Shown piece after piece: positions 34,801-46,800 of a stretch of DNA of 64,000 bases. Both the position numbers and the translations under genes were made by a program. Position 1 is the first letter of the stretch, and every line of letters begins with the position of its first letter. The notes below the pieces were generated by a model, which saw only the letters and a list, made by a program, of their open reading frames with translations, was not told the origin of the DNA and did no database searches. The stretch spans positions 12,959,432 through 13,023,431 of the forward strand of contig JABBOT010000014.1 of NCBI GenBank assembly GCA_016165875.1, read 5' to 3'. This stretch comes from Acanthopleura granulata (taxonomy: Eukaryota; Mollusca; Polyplacophora; Chitonida; Chitonidae).

Positions 34801-37800
34801 GTTAAGGCACATACGTTAAGTACTGTTATCTCAAAAATTGCTACATGCACATGAACTGACCTCAGGTTTACCATACTCATAGAGCCTAATAACACCGGGA
34901 AGCCGGAAAGCCAGGCGTAAACTCCACGAATAGCAAGGTGTCAGTGTAAAGCATTCTGTTTGTCTGAGGCACACCCTCTTGTCGTGCACATGGTTGTGGA
35001 TGCTTCCATTTGTGCTGGAAATGTGTATGCCAGGAGTGATAATCCTATCTCATGTATTGTCTGGTACAAATGAAATTTATGCACCTACCATTGAAGACAA
35101 GTCAAATGGATAGATCCACCACCTCGGATGCTCCACCTGCCCTTCTCGTGACAGCGTTACTTTCCATTCCATTCCCGGTGAAAGCATAGTGACACCATGA
35201 CGTGACAGAAAGATTGAACATTTGTAACCGTTTTGTGGGACATCCAGTTCACATACATGTTCTTGCAACATCCGTGATTATGATTGATTAGACGATTGAT
35301 TGATTGTCATACCATAGTAATGCTACATGTAGGGTGATGCCTGTCTCTGTGTCTGTATGCCTTTCAGTGTGCTAGTTCTTTCATTTCGTTGAATCTTGAT
35401 CTCATCTACCTACAATTTACTTCAAAGCCGATTGTAAATGGATCGTGACCGGCAAATTCTGGAGGTTCCATGATCTTTTTTTTCTCTTCAGAAAATCTGT
35501 GATGCCTATGAGCATTCTGAGCAAGCTGCTGTGATAAAGAGGGACCTGGAGGAGTTTGTTTCAGATCATCATGATTTAGGAGATGCATGGGTGAGTTTTC
35601 GTGGTCAGTAGTTACTACTGCTTAGATACGATCATCATGATTTAGGAGATGCATGGGTGAGTTTTCGTGGTCAGTAGTTACTACTGCTTAGATACGATCA
35701 TCATGATTTAGGAGATGCATGGGTGAGTTTTCATGGTCAGTAGTTACTACTGCTTACATCAGATCATGATTTAGGAGATGCATGGGTGAGTTTTCGTGGT
35801 CAGTAGTTACTACTGCTTAGATACGATCATCATGATTTAGGAGATGCATGGGTGAGTTTTCATGGTCAGTAGTTACTACTGCTTACATCAGATCATGATT
35901 TTGCATGGGTGAGATGCATGGGTGAGTTTTCGTGGTCAGTAGTTACTACTGCTTAGATACGATCATCATGATTTAGGAGATGCATGGGTGAGTTTTCATG
36001 GTCAGTAGTTACTACTGCTTACATCAGATCATGATTTAGGAGATGCATGGGTGAGTTTTCATGGTCAGTAGTTACTACTGCTTAGATACGATCATCATGA
36101 TTTAGGAGATGCATGGGTGAGTTTTCATGGTCAGTAGTTACTACTGCTTAGATACGATCATCATGATTTAGGAGATGCATGGGTGAGTTTTCGTGGTCAG
36201 TAGTTACTACTGCTTAGATACGATCATCATGATTTAGGAGATGCATGGGTGAGTTTTCATGGTCAGTAGTTACTACTGCTTACATCAGATCATGATTTAG
36301 GAGATGCATGGGTGAGTTTTCGTGGTCAGTAGTTACTACTGCTTAGATACGATCATCATGATTTAGGAGATGCATGGGTGAGTTTTCGTGGTCAGTAGTT
36401 ACTACTGCTTAGATACGATCATCATGATTTAGGAGATGCATGGGTGAGTTTTCGTGGTCAGTAGTTACTACTGCTTAGATACGATCATCATGATTTAGGA
36501 GATGCATGGGTGAGTTTTCGTGGTCAGTAGTTACTACTGCTTAGATACGATCATCATGATTTAGGAGATGCATGGGTGAGTTTTCGTGGTCAGTAGTTAC
36601 TACTGCTTACATCAGATCATCAAGATTTAGGAGATGCATGGGTGAGTTTTCGTGGTCAGTAGTTACTACTGCTTACATCAGATCATGATTTAGGAGATGC
36701 ATGGGTGAGTTTTCGTGGTCAGTAGTTACTACTGCTTAGATACGATCATCATGATTTAGGAGATGCATGGGTGAGTTTTCATGGTCAGTAGTTACTACTG
36801 CTTACATCAGATCATGATTTAGGAGATGCATGGGTGAGTTTTCGTGGTCAGTAGTTACTACTGCTTAGATACGATCATCATGATTTAGGAGATGCATGGG
36901 TGAGTTTTCATGGTCAGTAGTTACTACTGCTTACATCAGATCATGATTTAGGAGATGCATGGGTGAGTTTTCGTGGTCAGTAGTTACTACTGCTTAGATA
37001 CGATCATCATGATTTAGGAGATGCATGGGTGAGTTTTCGTGGTCAGTAGTTACTACTGCTTACATGAAATCATGATTTAGGAAATGCATGGGTGAGTTTT
37101 ACCCTCATAGGGTATACTGATCAACCCTCTATGCGATTCCATATTGAAATTGTCAGGAGTAAGTGCTTTTTTCATGATGTGCCTACAGAGTAAACCACTC
37201 AGCCAAAACTGTCCAAGGACCTCTTGTGGTCACATGATGGAAAAATTGTTAAGTACAATGTAAAACCCAAGCATACATATAGATACATATATTGTCCATT
37301 GAAGGTTGAATACCATAAATACTGTTCTAGTGAGAGGAGGAATGATAAACCACGAGACGCGAAGTCTAAAGCATTGAGCCTGCTCTCGTAGGCCTAGAGC
37401 GTGACGCTGCGTACTTGATGTGTTATAGGACCTCGTGTGTTCTTGCGTGACGTGAGAATGTAACAGTTGAGTAAATTTGCATAATGATTTCATTCTTCTG
37501 AGATCAGGTTGGAACTTTATGAAATAAAATGTTTCTTTTTTGATGTCATGACGTCTGGATGTGAAATATCAAAATATGATATTTCACTGCAGTGAAAATA
37601 ACACTTTTATCAGTGAAGGAAACACTGGGGTTTCTCTGATGTATAAATAATAAATTGTACATATTCAACCAAAACTGCTTAAATTTAAGGACTTGTTTTT
37701 TTGTGGACTAAAGTATTGCAGTGGCCTACTGTGACAGGACAGGTGGTGTGGTGGCCGTATTGAATATTGGGCTAAACATTGAAATGTCATCAGGCCATTT

Positions 37801-40800
37801 CATTCGTTTTTGACAAAATTACAACTCTATTTGTCCTGTTTTGGACTTTAACACCCCTCCAGACTTTATCTAAAAATGGTGCAGCATATTGAATTAAAAC
37901 TTGATACATTGCTTTGCTCAGCAGATCAAATATGACTTTGGGGTTGTTTTAAATCTAGTTGTTACTTCACGGTGATTCTGCATGATGCGAGCATATCCAT
38001 GCATCATCGGCAGTTGTATTGGGTTATGTTTGAGAACATGCCCCTGGCCTCTCCACACGGAGCCTAGTGGCCAGTGATTACAAAGACAGTTAGGCTTATC
38101 GGTGAATGCTGGTAATTTGACCATTTACAAGCACAGTGTGGAGCCTTCTACCTTACTGTGCCGTTTTATTATTAGCATTGTATGTATATTTGCTCGGGGT
38201 TTTACATCGTACTTAACAATTTTTCAGTCGTCTGACGACGAGCATTCCCTAGAATGTATATATACTAGGTATGCCGCCGTCACCGGATGATGAAGACACC
38301 AGACATGACACTCCACCCAGTCACATTATACTGACACAAGACTGCCCATTCCTGTTTCCTTGCTCTAACCTCTTAGTGCAGAGCGCAAAGTGAGGCAGCA
38401 ACAAGCACCATTTTGTAAAGTCTTTGGTAAGACCTGACCCGACTGACCGATTGATCCGGGATCTGCCGACCTCAAGGCAGACCCTCTTACCACCAGGCCA
38501 AGGAGTCGGTCAGTTAGCATTGTCATGATTGTGTATGTGAAATATGTTATGTGTGGACAAAATCATTGATAATATTATTCTGCAGTGTATGGCATGCTTC
38601 TGTCTGTTATTTTCTTTGCCCTTATTTGATCAGGTAAATGTGCTTCTCTAATTCCTTTACCCTTTTACACATGAAAGAGCCACTGAGTCAGTTCATTTGT
38701 GAAATAACTTCAACATGTCATCTCTTATTTTGATGTGTTTTTTGTTTGTTTTTCGCAGGTGGATATGTCAAGCATTAGGAGGTGAGAACTGAAATCTTAT
38801 CATATTATCACACATTTGTACCTGTGTGTATGCTTAAGTTTTATGTCATACTCGACAATTTTTCAGTTATATGACGACGAGCAGTCCTTAGAATAAATAT
38901 ATATTCGCATTGCAACTCCATGGTGCCAAAGTGCAGCGATCACTGGAATATCATGCCAATGACATGGTACATGATACCCCACCCAGTCATATAACATGTA
39001 TACTGAAACAAGGCTGACAAGTCTTTGCTCTAACCAGGCTCAGCTGAGTGCCAAGCCAGGCAGCAACTACTAGTAGTACCATATTGAAACATTAATCTTA
39101 GATCTCTTGCCACTGAGGTGGATACTCTGTGCACCAGTGTAGTGGAAGTTAGTGAAAACTATAGAGTCTTGGGGAAAAAAAGGGAAAAGCATACCTTAGC
39201 AGGAAATTGGTGAATTACCATTGGCATGATTGTGTTACATTGTCAGGTACAAAGGAAGCTGGTGTCTACAGTTTTCTGCCGTGTTCTGGAGATCCTGGCT
39301 CGGCAACTTTAGGGATCCGAACCTTCAGAAGATTCGTCTCCTTCAGAGCATTGTGAGTACTGGGAGGGCACGTCATTCTCTGTGAGTACTGGGAGGGCAT
39401 GTCATTCTCCTTGAGTACTGGGAGGGCATGTCATTCTCCGTGAGTACTGGGAGGGCAGGTCACTCTCCCTGAGTACTGAGAGGGCAGGTCATTCTCCGTG
39501 AGTACTGGGAGGGCACGTTATTCTCCGTGAGTACTGGGAGGGCATGTCATTCTCTGTGAGTACTGGGAGGGCAGGTCATTCTCCCTGAGTACTGAGAGGG
39601 CAGGTCATTCTCCCTGAGTACTGGGAGGGCATGTCATTCTCCGTGAGTACTGGGAGGGCATGTCATTCTCTGTGAGTACTGGGAGGGCATGTCATTCTCC
39701 GTGAGTACTGGGAGGGCATGTCATTCTCCGTGAGTACTGGAAGGGCAGGTCATTCTCCATGAGTACTGGGAGGGCATGTCATTCTCTGTGAGTATTGGAG
39801 GGCAGGTCATTCACTGTGAGTACTGGGAGGGCATGTCATTCTCTGTGAGTACTGGAGGGTAGGTCATTCTCCGTGAGTACTGGGAGGGCATGTCATTCTC
39901 CGTGAGTACTGGAGGGCAGGTCATTCTCTGTGAGTACTGGGAGGGCATGTCATTCTCCGTGAGTACTGGGAGGGCATGTCATTCTCCGTGAGTACTGGGA
40001 GGGTAGGTCTTTCTCCATGAGTACTGGGAGGGCATGTCATTCTCCGTGAGCACTGGGAGGGCATGTCATTCTCCGTGAGTACTGGGACTGTGCATTCCCC
40101 AAGAGTACTGGGCAATCCCCTCAAGAATGGGTTGGGCATTCCTCATGAGAACTGGGGCTGGGCATTCTTCATTAGTACTGGGCATTCTTCACAAATACTG
40201 GAACTGGGCATTCTCCACGACTATTGGGGCAGGACATTCTCCTTGAGAACTAGGGCTTGGTATTATCCACCAGTACTGACGTTCTCCACGAGAACTGTTC
40301 CATGAGTTTTGGGGCTGGGCGTTTTCCATGAGTCCTGGGGCTGGCCGTACTCCTTGAGTACTGGGGCTGGGCGTTCTCCATGAGTACTGGGGCTGGGCGT
40401 TCTCCATGAGTACTGGGGCTGGGTGTTTTCCATGAGTACTGGGACTGACCGTACTCCATGAGTACTAGGGTTGGGCGTTTCCCATGAGTACTGGGGCTGG
40501 GCGTTCTCCATGAGTACTAGGGCTGGGTATTTTCCAGTAGCACTTGGGCTGACCATTGTCGTCATCAGGGAAAATTCTGTGTTGAGCTCTTCGGGATGAA
40601 TGTCACTGATAAATTATTACTGAATGCTAAAAATTTATACCTTGTCTGTCACACAGTACTTTGGAGTGCATGCATCATGTTGTGGAAGTGGGCATCTAAG
40701 TTCATTCACAATGAGATATAACGTTTGGAAAATGTTTCTGAAAATGTGTACTTGTATGTGTCAGATGACCTCTCCCATCTACTGTTTCTTAGTGATATTT

Positions 40801-43800
40801 ATACCTTCCCATCACTCTTATTTCTCACCACAACCGTCAGTGTATGGTCTTCCCTTTCCTATCTGTCACTGTGATATCATTTTTCTTTTCCTATCTCTGT
40901 GATATCACTTGTCCTTTAGTATCTCACTGTGATATGACATTTCTTTTCCTTTGTCTTGCTGTGAAATAACTCTTCTTTTCCCATGTCTCTTTATGATATC
41001 ACTTTTCTTTTCCTATCTGTCACTGTGATATAACTTTTCTTTTTTCTCCCTCACTGTGATATATCTTTTCTTTTTCGATCTCTCACAGTAATATCACTTT
41101 CTTTTCCTATCTTTCGCTGTGATATATCTTTTCTTTTTCCAACTTGCACAGTGATATCACTTTTCTTTCCTATCTCACCATGATGTAACATTTGTTTTCC
41201 TGTCTGTCACTATGCTATCACTTTTCTTTTCCCATCTCAAACAGTGATATAACTTGTATTTTTCTTTCACTATCACTTTTCCATCTCATTATGATATTAC
41301 ATTTCTTTTCCTATCTCACATTGATATCACTTTTCCTTTACAATCTCACTGTAATGTCACTTTTCTTTTCCTATCTCACACTATGATATCACTTTTCTTT
41401 TCCTTTCTCACACTGCGTTATCACTTTTCTTTTCCTATCTCTTCATGTGATATCACCTTTCCTTTATAATCTCACATTGTGATATCACTTTACTTTTCCC
41501 ATATCACAGTGATATAACTTTCCTTTTTCTCTCTCTCACTCTAATATCACTTTTCCCATCTCTCACTATGACATCACTTTTCTTATCCTATATCACACTG
41601 ATATCACTTTTCTTTGCCTATCTCTCTCTGTAATGTCATGCTTTTCCCTGTCCTATTTCTTCCTGTGATATCACATTTTTTCCTTGCCCCATGGCTCACA
41701 GTGACATTTGGAGGTTCTAATATGAGCATTTTCTATCATGACCCGTATCAGTCAGAGACCCCCATCTCAATGAGGGGTCCAAAGGTCCGATGGCTGATGT
41801 CGAGTATGATGTGAAAATGCCGGTATTAACCTTGGTGTTTAATGTTATTACTGACAAGCCAAGGGATCATCACGCTATGGAGAAAATCAAGATTTTTGCA
41901 TAAAATATTACTTTGATGGGCAGCTGAAAAAAGCTTTGAATGATGGACTTAATGGCTTTTCTTCAATTTCCTGTCCGCTCTTCGATAGGTGATCGGTGTG
42001 ATACTGGGTCTGGTGTATCTGAGACAGGAATACAACCAGGAGGCCATACAGAACCTCAACGGAGCCCTCTTCCTCGTCATCACCAACATGAGCTTCACCA
42101 ATATGTTTGCTGTCATCAATGTTAGTCACCAATATGTTTGCTGTCATCAATGTTAGTCACCAATATGTTTGCTGTCATCAATGTTAGTCACCAAGCCTTG
42201 TTCTCATCTACAGGGTCACTTCATTAGTACAACGTAATGTAATTTTTCAACATTTTTTGCAAGTTTTCAAGGTGTTTATTCAAGCATATTCAGAAGGCAT
42301 TATTCTGTGTTGACAGATTAAATTACATTTATAAATCCCTGAAACTGGCCAATCCAACCAGTGTAGTTTTGTCTCCAAACTCAAATTAAAAATGTGCATA
42401 AATTGCACTCAAAGTTGCTCTTTCATATGCAAAAAGGTTGAGGAATTACGGTAACTCTGTAGTGAGTTCTCAATAATACATAGCAGATTTACCTCAGACA
42501 GCCTAAGGGGGAATAGGCTATCTACCATGTCTATCTCATAGTGCATGTATTGCTTTGGCGAACTTTAACTTGAAGATAGATGTGCAGTTTCACTGTAACA
42601 GAAGTAAACATATTCTTTGATTGTCCCAAGCTTTAGAACAACCAGCATCTGAATTGCTCTGACACAGCCAGTCTCTCTTTGTTTAGATTAAATTATGGCT
42701 GAATCTTTGGCAAAGTGTGCTATGGTGTGAAGCCAGGTGGTACGGGTATGTAGTGTGTGAATACCTAGTCACAAATGTCGCATGAAGTATTCTTGAGTTG
42801 TTTATGGTGTCTACATTTTTTGTGGATAATTTATTTATAATAATTTTTATATATATTTATTAATAATTTATTATTATAATATATAAACATAAGGTATTAT
42901 TGTAGTGCAAACATGACAGCTTCACATTTTAATTATACGGCATATTACAACTTTCACAATGGGATATTTTTAATATATCTGTTCTCAGTCGTTTCCAATG
43001 GAGCTGCCAATCTTCATGAGGGAACATGGCTCCAGACTGTATCGTGTGGATGTCTACTTCATCAGTAAAACTATAGCAGAGGTCAGACATGTAGTTATTT
43101 ATTCATGTTTTTTGTTTCTGCTGTTTGTGACGTAATTTTTAGCTTGCTGTTACAACGTACTGCATGATCTTTGTGAGAGAGTATATCAATTAAGGTGGTG
43201 TTACCATGGTTACCATGATATATGTGTATTTGGACCATCCCTTTTACAGCTCCTGTCTCGAAATGTAGTTTGTTTATCCATTTTGGGAAGTCTAGATTCA
43301 AGTTGGGAATTTAACAAACATGAGTTACACGTACATTTATTCAATAGAAACAGTCCTATCTATTAATCTTACATGTGCAGATACATATACATGTGTGTGT
43401 CAGTGTGTAACACAAATGGTTACTATTCATTTCATAATCCAGTCAGGATTGAATTTTATTGTGAAATGGTCTCAGGTCTCCTTGTGGCCCTATTTTTCCA
43501 GTCTTCCCCTGTATATTTAGCGTTTCCCTATTTTCCCTATATTTCTCCAAATTTGCCCCATTTAGCCATATAATCCCTGTATTTTTATCTGATAAGATCA
43601 GATGTGTTGATAATCATGTATTGAAACTTTACCTACACTTTCCAGCAGTACTCCATCCAGTAGGGCCTATCTGTGCAGGCAGTCACTGACTGTCATCTAG
43701 AGGGTGTTTCTCAATGTGTATGAAAGGGATATATTGCCATGAGCTTTACACCCTTGAGCAGGTGTAAATTCCATCACAGTGTATTCCTTTCACACTAGGC

Positions 43801-46800
43801 ATCAGAGCCAGGCAGGAGAGGCTGTTGGCAATAAGGCTTGTCCACTCCCTTTGAATTTTTTTAGAAGTCAGGAGGAGTGGGCCCAGAAATAAATGTGTGT
43901 TGGTGGGTGTCTTTTTTTTTTTCACCAGGTGCAAACAACTCCACTTCTTAGGTGAAGTAACAAAAATGAATGGAAAGAAAAAAAGAAAAAAATGTGAGCT
44001 GTATCATGTTTAAATATACATAATCGTTCAGCCCTGATCCAAGCTCGTTGCTTTATAGGACTTTCCATAGTGTGCACATCCTTTATCCTCAATACTTTTG
44101 CTCAGGAGCAGCAACATCTATTGTGTATGTATGGTCGCCCAGTGAACTACGAGATGAAAGTGAACATAGTGCGCAAACAAAACTAAGCAGAATTTATCGT
44201 TCATAAAAAAAGTACATCTAATAACAAGAAGGACAGATATGCAGTTTATTACAACTTCCTGTCATAGACAAAAATGGGCTAAACATAAAGTATTAATAAT
44301 GTAATTTAGCCTGGCTTCCTGTTATAATTTTAGTCACTAGAAATGTTCTAAAACACGTCTCTGCTGCTATCTGAAATATCGGAGCTTCTGGGGCCTGGGT
44401 GGCCCCTGGACCCTTGCCTAATGGTCTGGGATAGTAGTTCAGCTACCTCTTCCAGCAGACGTAAGAAATTTTGATGCAAAAATCTAAACGAGAGACTAAT
44501 ATTTAATTTATCCTGGCCCCCTGTTGTAATTTTAGTCAACAGATACCACCTAAAATGCGCCTGTGGCTGCTGTCTGAAATACTGGGGCCTGGGCGGCCCC
44601 TGGACCCTCAACTGTGTAAATTATCTCTTATGACTAACAGACGTGATAGTGTCAGTAGGCCAACTGTAACGTGAAAGTAACAGTATTAATATAATTAATA
44701 TTAGATTCTAAAAGCGACTCAACAGAGAAAATAAGTTTATGCACATGTATCTTGCATGAACACGAACACTTAGTTTGTTTCACAAACTGCCTCATGATGT
44801 CACCGAAAAGGGAAATTCATTGAATTTCACTCTCCGTATTTATCCTATATATACCCCATTTTTTGTTAAAATCCCCCCTATTTTTAGCCCCATATTTTGC
44901 TAAAGGGTTGCTGGGAGGCCTGTGATCTACATTTCAGCTTGTTAACCATGTGTCTCAACCTTCACTGTTTTCAGCTGCCTAACTTCATAGTGTTTCCTGC
45001 TGTGTTTTGTACTGTCATCTACTGGATGATAGGTAAGGTCTGCACCGGTTCATGTTGCCAGTTCACTTTCAATTATGAATTACCCAAGTTTTACGCCTTT
45101 ATAACAGCCAACACAATGAAGAGTATTTTTACAGTGTAGTGGTAAACTCTCATCTGTTGATCTGTCTTTCCATTTTTTCTTGAGAATGGAATCTAGCAGG
45201 TGTATAAAAGTTGGTAAAGTTGCTTATCCTTACTTGTTAATGAAACTGATATCAAAAATAATACCATGTTGTCAGACAATTGTTAAAGTTATACCCTTCA
45301 AGCACATATTTCCCTGAATAATTCTCCCACACTATGAGGCTCAGTTTCTATAAAATTTCATAAGAGGACTCACCAACAGATATTCTAGACAAGATTATAG
45401 TTATTACTATCTCAAGTCTGAGTTCATGCATGTGGACTGGTGAAGTTGTGTCAACTTGACATCAAAAACTGTTGAGCACAGTGCAGGCAGACTCCACACA
45501 TGTAGCCACTCAAGGGGTGCATACGCTAGGTTGGGTTCAGTGCAAGCTGATATTTGACCAAGTCAACTAAGAGTTTGTATTTGACTGGTATTAGCTCTTC
45601 TCAACATTATAATGTTGTCCATCAGACAAACTGATCGAACCACATAAATCTATCTACAGCACAGGACAATGACCCAGAAGCCTCTCACCATTGAGGTCGC
45701 TGTGCGTTCAAGTCCAGCTCATGCTGATGTCTTCTCCAGTCATGCGTGGGAAGGTCAGCAAGCAACTTGTGAATGGCCATGGGTCAGCCCAGTTTCCTCC
45801 CATCATAATGGTGGCCAGCATCATATAGGTGAAATATTCTTGGGTACGGCATAGAATGCCACATACAAAAATCTGTAATGTGTACAACTTCCATTTGTCA
45901 CAAACGTGTTATTTCAGCACTGTTGTGTATATCCTGATGATGAAATGTGTTTGTTTTCAGGGTTCTACGAGGCTGTGGAACAGTTTTTCATCTTTTTGGG
46001 CATAATGATCTTTGTGGCAAACATTGCTGTGTCTGTAGGTAAGGTGATAGTGTAATGGAAGTTGTTCCTCATCCTCCTCCTCCCCCCCCCACCCACCCAA
46101 TGCACCCATCTGTCAGTTAGCCCAAGTATGTCGAGTGAATAATCGATGTTCATGGAGGATGTGGCTGTCAAACATTTTCATGTCGTCATGCTTTCCTCCA
46201 ATATATTTCATCAGTCATTTACCAAACCCGATGTCAGAGGTACCTTTGACAGCCCAGTTACATGTACATTCACTCATAGAACTAATTGCCATCGTGTGAA
46301 TGAGATCCCGGAGAAGAAGGTTAACCCAAGTCCTCGACCTTTTCCGTGTGAAGTAGCAGCTTGAAATGGATAGGATCATAGAGATGCTGCTACATCGCTG
46401 GGTGAGCAAACCTCATGCAGTGGTTTAACTTCAAGGAAAATATATCAGTTTCTTGATCAAGGCAGAATAATACTCCCAAGATGTGAGGAGAAAACGAGAG
46501 TCTTCTGGACACTTGGAAAGGTTGAGGATTTAGGGTAAACCTTGATGAAGTAGGATTTAAGATAAACCTTGATGAAGTTTGTACAGACACAAAACCCCAG
46601 AATACCTTTATTTCAATGATTTCTACAGTTTGATCATGAAATACTCTGAATTAAAAGTTAGGACCACCAACAAGTGAATTAGAAGGAATTAATTAATTGG
46701 AAAATTTTGATTAGAACTTCAGGAAAGACATGCGTCAGAGAGTTTTATATTGTTAGAATTGGCTTCTAGTCTGTTACATGAATATGTCCTGAAATGGCTG

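Noticed and set aside
35564..37100. CRISPR-like regular repeats
   Set aside because: Units are contiguous, with no unique spacers, and the DNA is animal nuclear; it is a minisatellite.
39921..40565. Proline-rich repetitive open frames on the minus strand
   Set aside because: They run through the 29/26-bp intronic arrays of the white-like gene and change frame with the repeat period.
41192..41469. Phe/Leu/Ser-rich frames in the plus strand
   Set aside because: They are by-products of the pyrimidine-rich array in intron 11.
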